Notes under the pieces: model-generated
Told to the model about the DNA's origin: nothing
The model's database searches: none
Seen by the model: the letters and a program-made list of their open reading frames with translations, nothing else
Made by a program: the position numbers and the translations under genes
DNA from: Bermanella sp040371755
GTDB lineage: Bacteria > Pseudomonadota > Gammaproteobacteria > Pseudomonadales > Oceanobacteraceae
Direction: 5' to 3'
Assembly: GCF_040371755.1 (NCBI RefSeq)
Contig: NZ_BAABWE010000004.1
Coordinates: 62,001 to 126,000, forward strand
DNA length: 64,000 nt
Shown here: in pieces, positions 43,414-51,161 of the stretch
Position numbering within the stretch: position 1 is the first letter of the stretch
Layout: each line of letters begins with the position of its first letter

Positions 43414-45540
43414 ATGAAAAAGATCATCGTTTTGGCGCTTTTGGCAAGTATCGTGGCTGCTCTGGTGGCATTGGATGCCCAGCAATATTTATCGCCGGAT
43501 TTTTATCAAAACCTGTTTATTGAGCAGCCGCTACTGACAGCGGCCATCTTTTTTGTGGTGTACGTAATTGCCACAGCTTTATCCATTCCCGGTGCAGCTG
43601 CATTAACATTAATTGGAGGCGCTATTTTTGGTTTAGGCTGGGGATTATTGTTGATCAGTTTTGCTAGCACCATTGGCGCTACGTTAGCCTTTTTAATGAC
43701 GCGGCTTTTATTAAAAGACTGGGTACAAGCCAAGTTTGGAAGTTATTTAAGCAAAATTAATCAAGGCATGGAAAAAGACGGCGCGTTTTACTTATTCACC
43801 TTGCGGCTGATTCCCGTTGTGCCGTTTTTTGTGATCAATCTAGTAATGGGCCTAATGCCGATAAAGACATGGACATTTTATTGGGTTAGCCAGTTAGGCA
43901 TGTTGGCTGGTACCGCTGTGTATGTGAATGCGGGTGCTCAGCTTGGTCAATTAAATGAAATCTCGTTAGCTGGCATTATGACCCCAGGGTTATTAGGCAG
44001 TTTTGTATTACTGGCTATATTTCCGTGGTTGGCCCGAACATTAATTGCTCAGCTTAAAAAACGCAGTGCTTTTAAAAGTTATAGCAAACCAAAATCTTTT
44101 GATGACAACCTATTAGTAATTGGTGCTGGAGCTGGTGGCTTAGTGAGTAGCTATATTGCCGCCGCGACCAAGGCAAAGGTGACACTAATCGAAAAGCACA
44201 AAATGGGTGGAGACTGCTTAAACACAGGTTGTGTGCCCTCTAAGGCTATTATTCATGCGGCAAGCTTGGCTCATGAAGCACGAGAAGCAAAAAGTGTGGG
44301 TGTGAATGTGGGCAAAGTGGAAGTGGACTTCAAACAAGTGATGCAATCCGTACACACCAGTATCAACGATATTGAACCCCACGACAGTATCGAGCGTTAT
44401 GAAGGCTTGGGCGTGCATTGCATGACGGGCAGTGCCACCATTTTAAACCCTTGGACTGTGAAAATAGACACCGAACAAGGTACGCAAACCCGAACCGCCC
44501 GTAATATCATTATTGCTGCTGGGGGGCGTCCTAGGGTTTTACCTATTCCCGGTATTGAAGATGTTGGTTATTACACCTCAGATACTTTATGGGAAATTCA
44601 AGAGCAACCTAAAACCCTACTGGTGATTGGCGGAGGCCCAATTGGTTGTGAATTAGCGCAAAGCTTTCAGCGTTTAGGGTCTAACGTGATCATAGTGGAT
44701 CCGGCCACTCATATTTTAGGTCGAGAAGATGACGACGTAGTCGCGCAGGTCACTCAGCAATTTGCGCAGGACGGTATTTCCTTAATGACAAACTGCAAAC
44801 CAAAATTATTCCAAATGGTAGGGCAAGTGAAGCAGGCGCTGATTGAAACTCCAAGCGGAGAGCAAACCATTGAGTTTGATGCCATGATCATGGCGGTTGG
44901 TCGAGAGGCCAATGTGAAAGGCTATGGCTTGGATAACCTGAATATTCAATTGGATGAACGGGGCAATATACAAGTAGATGAATATCTAGAAACCAGTATG
45001 CCCGGTGTATATGCTGTGGGTGATGTGATTGGAGGTTATCAATTTACCCATGTTTCTGCCCATGAGGCGTGGTATGCCAGTGTAAATGCCCTTTTTGGTC
45101 ATTTAAAAAAATTCAAAGCAGACTATTCTGTCATCCCTTGGGCTACTTATACCGACCCACAAGTGGGCCGAGTGGGTTTGAACGAAACCGATGCCAAAGC
45201 TAAAGGCATACCGTTTGAAGTGACTAAATACGAATTAAAAGAGTTGGATCGTGCCATAGTAGATGGTCAAGCCCGTGGCTTTGTAAAAGTTTTAACTGTG
45301 CCGGGCAAAGATAAAATCTTAGGTGCTACCATTGTAGGTGCCATGGCAGGAGAACTCATGGCCGAGTTTGTTTTAGCCATGCGTCATGGACTAGGCTTAA
45401 ATAAAATACTAGGCACCATACATGCGTACCCAACCATGATGGAGGCAAATAAGTATGTTGCTGGTGAATGGAAACGAAACCACGCCCCAGAAAAACTATT
45501 GTCATGGGTAGAAAAATTCCATGCTTGGAGACGTAAATAA
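43414..45540 (+). CDS. TVP38/DedA-like membrane domain fused to a mercuric-reductase-like flavoenzyme
   Basis: A 708-aa two-part protein. Residues 1-220 form a TVP38/TMEM64 (VTT) membrane domain with about six helices (for example IATALSIPGAAALTLIGGAI and RLIPVVPFFVINLVMGLMP). Residues 230-708 form a pyridine-nucleotide disulphide oxidoreductase with GAGAGG, the redox pair GGDCLNTGCVPSKA, a second NAD motif VIGGGPIGCELAQ and the FAD motif VYAVGDVIG. No mercury-binding C-terminal CC pair is present. The substrate is unknown. The 3' end is tandemly repeated downstream. Confidence 0.88.
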   Translation: MKKIIVLALLASIVAALVALDAQQYLSPDFYQNLFIEQPLLTAAIFFVVYVIATALSIPGAAALTLIGGAIFGLGWGLLLISFASTIGATLAFLMTRLLLKDWVQAKFGSYLSKINQGMEKDGAFYLFTLRLIPVVPFFVINLVMGLMPIKTWTFYWVSQLGMLAGTAVYVNAGAQLGQLNEISLAGIMTPGLLGSFVLLAIFPWLARTLIAQLKKRSAFKSYSKPKSFDDNLLVIGAGAGGLVSSYIAAATKAKVTLIEKHKMGGDCLNTGCVPSKAIIHAASLAHEAREAKSVGVNVGKVEVDFKQVMQSVHTSINDIEPHDSIERYEGLGVHCMTGSATILNPWTVKIDTEQGTQTRTARNIIIAAGGRPRVLPIPGIEDVGYYTSDTLWEIQEQPKTLLVIGGGPIGCELAQSFQRLGSNVIIVDPATHILGREDDDVVAQVTQQFAQDGISLMTNCKPKLFQMVGQVKQALIETPSGEQTIEFDAMIMAVGREANVKGYGLDNLNIQLDERGNIQVDEYLETSMPGVYAVGDVIGGYQFTHVSAHEAWYASVNALFGHLKKFKADYSVIPWATYTDPQVGRVGLNETDAKAKGIPFEVTKYELKELDRAIVDGQARGFVKVLTVPGKDKILGATIVGAMAGELMAEFVLAMRHGLGLNKILGTIHAYPTMMEANKYVAGEWKRNHAPEKLLSWVEKFHAWRRK

Positions 45541-45740
45541 ACCCATGATGGAGGCAAACACTAATATAGTTTGGGTAGCAGGCGAACGGAAACGAAACCA
45601 CGCCCCAGAAAAACTATTGTCATGGGTAGAAAAATTCCATGCTTGGAGACGTAAATAAACCCATGATAGAGGCAAACGCTAATATAGTTTGGGTAGCTGG
45701 CGAATGGAAATGTAACAACGCCCTGCAATGTTTGTTATAA
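45541..45740 (+). repeat. Two tandem copies of the 3' end of the reductase gene
   Basis: 45541-45658 repeats the last about 110 bases of the reductase gene; the last 71 coding bases, from GGAAACGAAACC to the TAA stop, are unchanged. 45659-45740 is a third, more diverged and truncated copy. The period is 118. Both extra copies stay open in the original frame from their ATG to a stop. Both carry an ACTAATATAGTTTGGGTAG-like segment that replaces the original AAGTATGTTG stretch. Confidence 0.95.
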
Positions 45741-45806
45741 AGTAGTAGAAAAGCTTCACGCTTATTGAAGATAGTAGAGCAATCATTATTAGAATTAGGG
45801 ACTTGC

Positions 45807-46268
45807 ATGAAAGATAAATTTACAGAAACCGAATTAAATTTAGCCCTAAATTTTATGGATCAGATTCCTTTTAACCAATACTTAGGTTTAAAAGTTCATA
45901 GTTTTGATGCCGATGTCGCCATATTTAAATTAGCCATGCGCCCAGAACTAGTGGGCAACTGGCTACAAGGTATTCTTCATGGTGGTGTGATTTCCAGCGC
46001 ATTAGATGTAGCTGGCGGCACCGCCGCATTAGCGGCCGCTTATCAACAGCGTTTAGATTTACCCGTAGAAGAGCGTAACAAAAGCCTAGCAAAATTAGGA
46101 ACCATTGACTTACGAGTGGATTACCTGCGCCCCGGACGCGGTGAAGAATTTTATGCCAGTGCCACTATTTTGCGTATTGGTTCTAAAGTGGCGGTAACAA
46201 GGATGGAGTTTAAAAACGAAAAGGATGAACTACTGGCGGTGGGTACAGGGACCTATATGTGTGGTTAG
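45807..46268 (+). CDS. yigI: YigI-type acyl-CoA thioesterase
   Basis: A 153-aa hotdog-fold thioesterase closely resembling E. coli YigI: MDQIPFNQYLGLKV, ELVGNWLQGILHGGVISSAL with the catalytic-region Asp-Val (DVAGG), and IDLRVDYLRPGRGEEFYA. YigI acts on long- or medium-chain acyl-CoA. The ATG at 45807 has an AGGG ribosome site six bases upstream; an upstream TTG is less likely. Its stop overlaps the converging mini-MreB-like gene by four bases. Confidence 0.88.
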   Translation: MKDKFTETELNLALNFMDQIPFNQYLGLKVHSFDADVAIFKLAMRPELVGNWLQGILHGGVISSALDVAGGTAALAAAYQQRLDLPVEERNKSLAKLGTIDLRVDYLRPGRGEEFYASATILRIGSKVAVTRMEFKNEKDELLAVGTGTYMCG

Positions 46269-46648
46269 TGTGATTTAAGTTGCTTTAGGGCGTCAGCATC
46301 CGATAATTCTTTGCCTGTATATAGCATGACGTTGATGGCCCCAGCACCAAGTGCTAGTTCTTTAAAGAGTTTATCTTCCACTTCGCTTAATCCGCCGTCT
46401 ACTTGCTCTAATGGTTGGACTAATACACACGGCTTTTTAATCAGCCAATGGGATTTCATAATTTGCTGGAATAACTTTTTAAGTAAAGCTTCTGCAATTG
46501 AAAACTCACCCACTAATAATCTGGCTGTGCTAAATGCCGAGTTGGCATTTTCGTGTAACCACTCACTATTAGAGGTTAAATTTTTAACCTCTAAGCGATT
46601 TTTCTTAATTTTGATATACACGTAAACAATGAAGTAATCTTTAAGCAT
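46265..46648 (-). CDS. Short MreB-like protein (truncated actin fold)
   Basis: A 127-aa protein that aligns by eye with only the first third of MreB: FSTARLLVGEFSIAEALLKK corresponds to the MreB segment IADFFVTEKML, and PCVLVQPLEQVDGGLSEVED with KELALGAGAINVML corresponds to VLVCVPVGATQVER and RESAQGAGAREVFL. The first phosphate loop (DLGT) is not conserved, and domains II are missing. It is therefore probably not an ATPase. Function is unknown. The ATG at 46648 is preferred over an upstream start that would overlap the VF530 gene. Confidence 0.7.
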   Translation of the reverse strand: MLKDYFIVYVYIKIKKNRLEVKNLTSNSEWLHENANSAFSTARLLVGEFSIAEALLKKLFQQIMKSHWLIKKPCVLVQPLEQVDGGLSEVEDKLFKELALGAGAINVMLYTGKELSDADALKQLKSH

Positions 46649-46659
46649 AATAGTGGTCG

Positions 46660-47169
46660 TTACTTCTGCCAATTTCCCCAAGGGTTATCACTGCTGGAGG
46701 CATTGTTTTTTGGGCTTTTAGGTCGAGGGGTTTCACTATGGCTACGGGGTGTATAGTTTTTACTTGAACCAGAGCGTTTGCCAAACCCTCCTTTGTTAAA
46801 TTCTGCGGCTTTTTTTGCGCGTTTTTCTCTTAGCTGTTCGGCATCTTCTAATGATAGCTCTGCAGGTTCTCCTACTTCATGGTGTTCGGGCACAATACGG
46901 TCACGGGGGGGCGTATTAAACTGAGTGGAAGACGGTTTTGGTAGGTTCTTGTATTCGTACATATAAAACGCCTCTACTTTTTCCCGTGCCCAATCGGTTT
47001 TCTTTAAAAACTTCACACTGGATTCAATACTTGGGTTGGTTTTAAAGCAGTTGATGTTTAAGTAGGCAAATAGAATTTCGAAACTGTAGTGATCCACCAT
47101 TTCGATTAATAGGTTTTTTAAGCTGACGCCATGTAAGGGGTTATTCTTGTAATTGACGTCTTCGATCAT
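46660..47169 (-). CDS. VF530 family (DUF2132) DNA-binding protein with basic tail
   Basis: A 169-aa protein. Residues 8-72 form the VF530 domain (NNPLHGVSLKNLLIEMVDHY, INCFKTNPSIESSVKFLKKT, WAREKVEAFYMYEY), a small helical fold reported to bind DNA. The C-terminal 95 residues are low-complexity and basic, rich in Ser, Lys, Arg and Pro, and probably disordered. Most family members lack so long a tail. It starts 12 bases upstream of the mini-MreB-like gene. Confidence 0.82.
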   Translation of the reverse strand: MIEDVNYKNNPLHGVSLKNLLIEMVDHYSFEILFAYLNINCFKTNPSIESSVKFLKKTDWAREKVEAFYMYEYKNLPKPSSTQFNTPPRDRIVPEHHEVGEPAELSLEDAEQLREKRAKKAAEFNKGGFGKRSGSSKNYTPRSHSETPRPKSPKNNASSSDNPWGNWQK

Positions 47170-47346
47170 GGTGGCACCTAATAAAGAAATACTTCGATTT
47201 GGCCTATTATACCCGTAAGGGTCTTTATAAATATAGCAGCTGTGTCTAGTGAGGCCACATTATAGGTTATACCCTCAATTAAGGCCGTGATTATCGTATA
47301 ATGCCAAAACATTAATGACCATTTACAGATCTACTAGAGAAATTAC

Positions 47347-47517
47347 ATGTCCGATAAAGTCGTAAAATTCGAAATCGAAAAAGAAACTAAAAACAGTGTG
47401 CGCTATAAAGAAGTACCAGAAGAAGGGCAGCCTCCCATTATAGGCTCTTTATATGTTCAAAAATGGTATGCGGGTAGTGCCAAAAATCTAGAAGTGATCA
47501 TTAGCAAAAAAGATTAA
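47347..47517 (+). CDS. 56-aa conserved small protein
   Basis: An ATG-to-TAA frame encoding 56 residues: a charged MSDKVVKFEIEKETKNSVRY start, then KEVPEEGQPPIIGSLYVQKW and a strand-forming LEVIISKKD end. The pattern KETKNSVRYKE...IGSLYVQK resembles small uncharacterised proteins found in diverse bacteria. A CTAGAG ribosome site lies upstream, and a likely promoter region is shared with the divergent VF530 gene. Function is unknown. Confidence 0.65.
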   Translation: MSDKVVKFEIEKETKNSVRYKEVPEEGQPPIIGSLYVQKWYAGSAKNLEVIISKKD

Positions 47518-47521
47518 TAGA

Positions 47522-47713
47522 TTGTTGCCCTAAAGGACGACCTACATTTTAACGTGAAGACCTATGTAGGTCGGGATTTATCCCGACAGAACGAGCGCGT
47601 TATCAAATAAATTTTGACTCAAGAATGATCTACAGTCTGATTGAGTTTTCACAATGTAATAAATATGCAATTGTAAGGAGCCACTTCTTGTTGGGCTAAA
47701 GCCCAACCTACAA
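47522..47713. repeat. REP palindromes on the left of the transposase
   Basis: Three units in order: GCCCTAAAGGACGACCTACA (47527-47546), TGTAGGTCGGGATTTATCCC (47565-47584, perfect 8-bp inverted arms GTCGGGAT/ATCCCGAC), and TTGGGCTAAAGCCCAACCTA (47691-47710). Each couples a GTAGG head to a small palindrome, the normal REP architecture. Confidence 0.85.
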
Positions 47714-47744
47714 TTAGGTTTAAGAGTGGCATGTAGATCGAGGT

Positions 47745-48197
47745 TCATGCCGGCAAATATATAGAGTTCCAATAAGGATAATCTTTAATACTGGCCACTA
47801 AATTCGCTCGTAATGGGTTAGCAATAATATAACGAGCAATATCTTTTCGGTTATCTTCGGTTCTTAATGCGCGGTCGTAAAAAGAGGGTTGCCATACAGG
47901 ACCAGAAATTTGTAAGTGCTGATTGATTTTTCTAGCACTGGCTCCTTTTAACTTGCCAACAACTTGAGCTAAATTATTCTTTTGAAGTTGTAATAAGCCG
48001 TGAAAATGATTAGGCATTAGTACCCATGTAGCCCATAAGCAATCACACTGTAATTCATTGAGGTTGATCATTTTACAAAAAGCATGAGCTAATTGATGAT
48101 TGCTAAAAAGAGGTTTTCTATCGTTACAGGTGAAGGTAATAAAATATTCTCTGTTTGGCTCTGAAACGCGGCCTTTTCGTAAGTCATTCCATGACAT
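47745..48197 (-). CDS. REP-associated tyrosine transposase (RAYT)
   Basis: A 150-aa Y1 (HUH) transposase of the REP-associated class. It has the family start SEPNREYFITFTCNDRKPLF, the His-hydrophobic-His motif MPNHFHGLLQL, and the catalytic Tyr in ARYIIANPLRANLV. The ATG at 48197 is preferred; upstream codons read through a REP unit. Such single-copy domesticated transposases are thought to mobilise REP elements. It is bracketed by three REP types on each side. Confidence 0.92.
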   Translation of the reverse strand: MSWNDLRKGRVSEPNREYFITFTCNDRKPLFSNHQLAHAFCKMINLNELQCDCLWATWVLMPNHFHGLLQLQKNNLAQVVGKLKGASARKINQHLQISGPVWQPSFYDRALRTEDNRKDIARYIIANPLRANLVASIKDYPYWNSIYLPA

Positions 48198-48212
48198 ACT
48201 TATACTTCCTTT

Positions 48213-48324
48213 TGTTGGGCTAAAGCCCAACCTACAGATTGATTTGAATATAAATTGTCGCCCTAAAGGACGATGCAAATTATAATACAACGCTTAGAAT
48301 TGTAGGTCGGGATTTATCTCGACA
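48213..48324. repeat. REP palindromes on the right of the transposase
   Basis: Three units: TTGGGCTAAAGCCCAACCTA (48215-48234), GCCCTAAAGGACGA (48260-48273), and TGTAGGTCGGGATTTATCTC (48301-48320, one mismatch to the left copy). They are the same three types as on the left, in a different order. Confidence 0.85.
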
Positions 48325-48331
48325 CACAGAA

Positions 48332-49192
48332 TTAAAGCTGCTCTATTTTAAAACCTTTATTTCTCAATTGATTAAGCAAGCCGATCTCATCGTTAAGGTG
48401 CAATGTTCCAACTAAAACAAACTCTTTTTGTTTATTGTTTATTAAGCTTGGAATTTGCTTCATCCAGTTATTATTTCGGTTAGTGATTAAGGTGTCATAC
48501 ACCTTAGGAAACTGTGTTTGCATTTCAATAACCGGTTGCATGTCCGTAAACGCGTGAATATCCCCATCACGCCATGCCTGTTTCATGATCAGTATCCATT
48601 TCGGTAGGCTTTTCATGTCTTCGATGGTATAGCGAATAATCACGTCAGGGTTAATGTCAGCAAGAGATTGTAGAAAACCAAGTTGTTCATCAATGGTTTC
48701 TAAGCTGCCAATGGTTTTCTTATCTGCTTTGCCTTGGACATTAAAGTGCTGATCGACCCCTAATTCACTGACCATTCCAAGGCGTTGATATTCCATGACG
48801 GTAAGGATAATAGATAACCCCCAAGGCTGGTATTTTTCAAAATGACTAATGGGGATTTGGCGGGCTGCCAAAAAAGCCTTAAGTTCAGTATAGACTTCAG
48901 GAGAAAGCTCAGATGACAGAGTGCGCGCATCTGTATACATCATAGATGTCATCATTTTTGCTTGTTGTTCTGGTTGGTTACTTGCGTCTATATCAGTTTC
49001 AAAAATAAGCGTATCAGAATCCTGATAGGCTTGGTTAAACGCTTTTGGAAGCGGGTAATCTTCTTGGTTAAGTAAATGAATGGTGCCGCCAATATAAAAA
49101 TAATCATTGCCTTTACTTACCTTCCACACAGGTGTATTTGCATGAGTATGAGAAATGGCTAGGGCGAAAAATATGGCGTAAATCAATTTCAT
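48332..49192 (-). CDS. TraB/GumN family secreted protein
   Basis: A 286-aa protein with a signal peptide (MKLIYAIFFALAISHTHA) and the TraB/GumN fold: YFIGGTIH-like DYFYIGGTIHLL at the start and KEFVLVGTLHLND near the C-terminus, each with a conserved GT-H, plus the family ETDID and DQHF positions. The two histidines suggest a metal-dependent hydrolase related to Tiki proteases; activity is inferred. It is transcribed after the Bro-N gene, 12 bases apart. Confidence 0.88.
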   Translation of the reverse strand: MKLIYAIFFALAISHTHANTPVWKVSKGNDYFYIGGTIHLLNQEDYPLPKAFNQAYQDSDTLIFETDIDASNQPEQQAKMMTSMMYTDARTLSSELSPEVYTELKAFLAARQIPISHFEKYQPWGLSIILTVMEYQRLGMVSELGVDQHFNVQGKADKKTIGSLETIDEQLGFLQSLADINPDVIIRYTIEDMKSLPKWILIMKQAWRDGDIHAFTDMQPVIEMQTQFPKVYDTLITNRNNNWMKQIPSLINNKQKEFVLVGTLHLNDEIGLLNQLRNKGFKIEQL

Positions 49193-49204
49193 TATATGGC
49201 TTCC

Positions 49205-49924
49205 TTATTTTTCGATTTCACTAATGGCTTTAAATAAAGTTTGCTCCGTGAATTCTAAATTTTCAACTCCATTCACAAATCGTTTGAATGATGGATATCC
49301 ATTTTCAGCACAAAGCTTTATACACCAACCTTTTATACTATGTATTTTTGAGTCATCAATATTATTAATTTTGCAGAAATCAATTGGATCGATAAAACTA
49401 ATATTATCCTTGTTTGACGATATTGACTCTATCCGCTCGCTCAAGTTATTTAAAACCTTTTCATGTATTTCAAATTTTTCTTTTGTTTCTTTTTCTAATC
49501 GTTCGCGTTGCTCTATTTCAAGTAATAGCGATTGAACTATGCGTTTTACATCTGAATCTGTCTCCACAAGAGGTGCTGGATAGGTTCCATGTTTTTGTAT
49601 GCATGGAAGAACTTCATGGAGTACCCATCTTTGAAAGTTTTTACATGCTTGGCTGTTGTCTCTTAGGATAATTCTAAAAAGCCCAGGTTGAGTTATATAT
49701 AACTCATTTTCAAATTTCACTTTTTCATCGTCTTCCAAAACTTCTGATTGAGCTTTGATCAGCCCAAAAAGGCCGTCTGGCTTTTTGGAAGTAGAAAGAG
49801 TTGTATTTTGATGTGCGAGTAAAGAAATGACATCATGGAGGCAGAAATATATTTCATCTTTGAATATAGTCCTTACTTCATTGCCACCATCGGGATAAGA
49901 TAATAAAATTTGATTTTTATTCAT
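49205..49924 (-). CDS. Bro-N domain protein (phage antirepressor-like)
   Basis: A 239-aa protein with an N-terminal Bro-N domain (IYFCLHDVISLLAH, LYITQPGLFRIILRDNSQACKNF-type helix, RWVLHEVLPCIQKHG), a charged coiled coil near residues 125-165, and an unassigned C-terminal domain. Bro-N proteins are usually phage antirepressors or DNA-binding regulators. No other phage gene is nearby. It is AT-rich and interrupts the region just after hemY, suggesting acquisition. An AAGGAT ribosome site precedes the ATG. Confidence 0.88.
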   Translation of the reverse strand: MNKNQILLSYPDGGNEVRTIFKDEIYFCLHDVISLLAHQNTTLSTSKKPDGLFGLIKAQSEVLEDDEKVKFENELYITQPGLFRIILRDNSQACKNFQRWVLHEVLPCIQKHGTYPAPLVETDSDVKRIVQSLLLEIEQRERLEKETKEKFEIHEKVLNNLSERIESISSNKDNISFIDPIDFCKINNIDDSKIHSIKGWCIKLCAENGYPSFKRFVNGVENLEFTEQTLFKAISEIEK

Positions 49925-49937
49925 GATGAAATCCTTT

Positions 49938-51161
49938 TTATCGAGGCAATGGTAAATTTGGTAGATCCAACCCTAAACCTTGCCTTAACATAGCAACGGC
50001 TTTGTCTTCTTTATTTTGCGCTAAGTACAAGCGGCTTAATTCGCTACGTACTTCTGGGGTGTTTTCAATGGATAAGCTTGCTTCAAAATACTCCTGAGCT
50101 TCTGTAAACAGTTGGTTCATTAAAGCAATGCGACCAAGGCTCAACAATACGCTTGCATCATTAGGGCGCTGCTTGAGTAGATCTTTTGCAAATAAGTATT
50201 GTTTTTGTACGTTTTTCCCTATCACTCGACCATACAAGGCCATTAGTTCATCACTAAATTGGTGAGCTAACAAATAGCGTAATTGGGCTTCTGCTTCTTC
50301 GTTTGCATCTAACGATATTAAATGTTCAATGAAACTTTGTGATAGAGGTAAAAAGTCTAATTGTTTAATGGTGCTTGATGGAATGCTTTTCCATACTTTC
50401 AATAATGCTTGAGGGTTTTTGCTGGCAGTATTACGTGAGCGAATAATGTGCTCGATTAGTTTACCGTAAGCCTCAATTTCTAGCTTTTGAACATGTTTGT
50501 TTGGCAATAGTTTGTGTTTGTTTAAACTGGGTAACAATTCAATAACCGTTTGCCAGTCTTCTAATTCTGTGTGGGCTTTTAAAAGCATCTTGTTGACGTA
50601 TTGATGCTTTGGGAACTGTTTTTTCAGACGCAAACAAGTGGCTAGACATTGTTCGTATTGTTGACGTTCTAATTGAAGTTGTGCTTGCTGTAAGCCCACT
50701 GCTAAATCGGCGCCTTTTGTGCTACTAGCGGCTTGAGCCATGAGTTCGTCACTACGCTCAAATTTACCTGCTAGTTGTGCTGCGCGAGCAGCGGCTAAGT
50801 AGTTAATGATTTTACCTTTGCCATGGGCACCCGCCATAAGCAGTTTTTCACTTTGTTTGAAATTACCCTCCGCCAAATAAATTAAACCTTTTACGGTTTT
50901 ACTTACGGCTGAGTTCATGCCGCGTTTTTCGCGCCAGCTACTGAAAAGATGGTGCGTAGTTAATAAGGTCGTGATTAAGTGGATAGCGGCATATACGCTA
51001 AGTACACCGCTAATAAGTAAAATCAAAAAGACCCATAAGCTGGTTTCTACTACCCATTGTTGAAAGCTGATTAGAACATAGCCGCTGCCTTGCAACATGT
51101 AGTGGCCAATGAGGCTACCCGCCAGTAATAGAAGAACAATCAGAATCAAGCGTTTGCTCAT
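49938..51161 (-). CDS. hemY: HemY, membrane TPR protein of the haem operon
   Basis: A 407-aa protein with two N-terminal membrane helices (LILIVLLLLAGSLIGHYML and LWVFLILLISGVLSVYAAI) and a periplasmic or cytoplasmic helical TPR region (ASVLLSLGRIALMNQLFTEA, PEVRSELSRLYLAQ). It is the gammaproteobacterial HemY of hemCDXY, not the protoporphyrinogen oxidase of the same name; its role is not firmly known. The ATG overlaps the hemX stop by one base (TAATG). Confidence 0.93.
   Translation of the reverse strand: MSKRLILIVLLLLAGSLIGHYMLQGSGYVLISFQQWVVETSLWVFLILLISGVLSVYAAIHLITTLLTTHHLFSSWREKRGMNSAVSKTVKGLIYLAEGNFKQSEKLLMAGAHGKGKIINYLAAARAAQLAGKFERSDELMAQAASSTKGADLAVGLQQAQLQLERQQYEQCLATCLRLKKQFPKHQYVNKMLLKAHTELEDWQTVIELLPSLNKHKLLPNKHVQKLEIEAYGKLIEHIIRSRNTASKNPQALLKVWKSIPSSTIKQLDFLPLSQSFIEHLISLDANEEAEAQLRYLLAHQFSDELMALYGRVIGKNVQKQYLFAKDLLKQRPNDASVLLSLGRIALMNQLFTEAQEYFEASLSIENTPEVRSELSRLYLAQNKEDKAVAMLRQGLGLDLPNLPLPR

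Noticed and set aside
43414..45540. Mercuric reductase (merA)
   Set aside because: The chain has a VTT membrane domain, no N-terminal heavy-metal domain, no C-terminal vicinal Cys pair, and no mer genes nearby.
47578..47772. Small open frame downstream of the RAYT gene
   Set aside because: It reads through the REP palindromes, and its residues mirror translated REP sequence seen in the upstream extension of the RAYT frame.
49205..49924. Part of a prophage
   Set aside because: Only the Bro-N domain is phage-like; neighbours are haem-operon and TraB genes, with no integrase, att repeats or structural genes.
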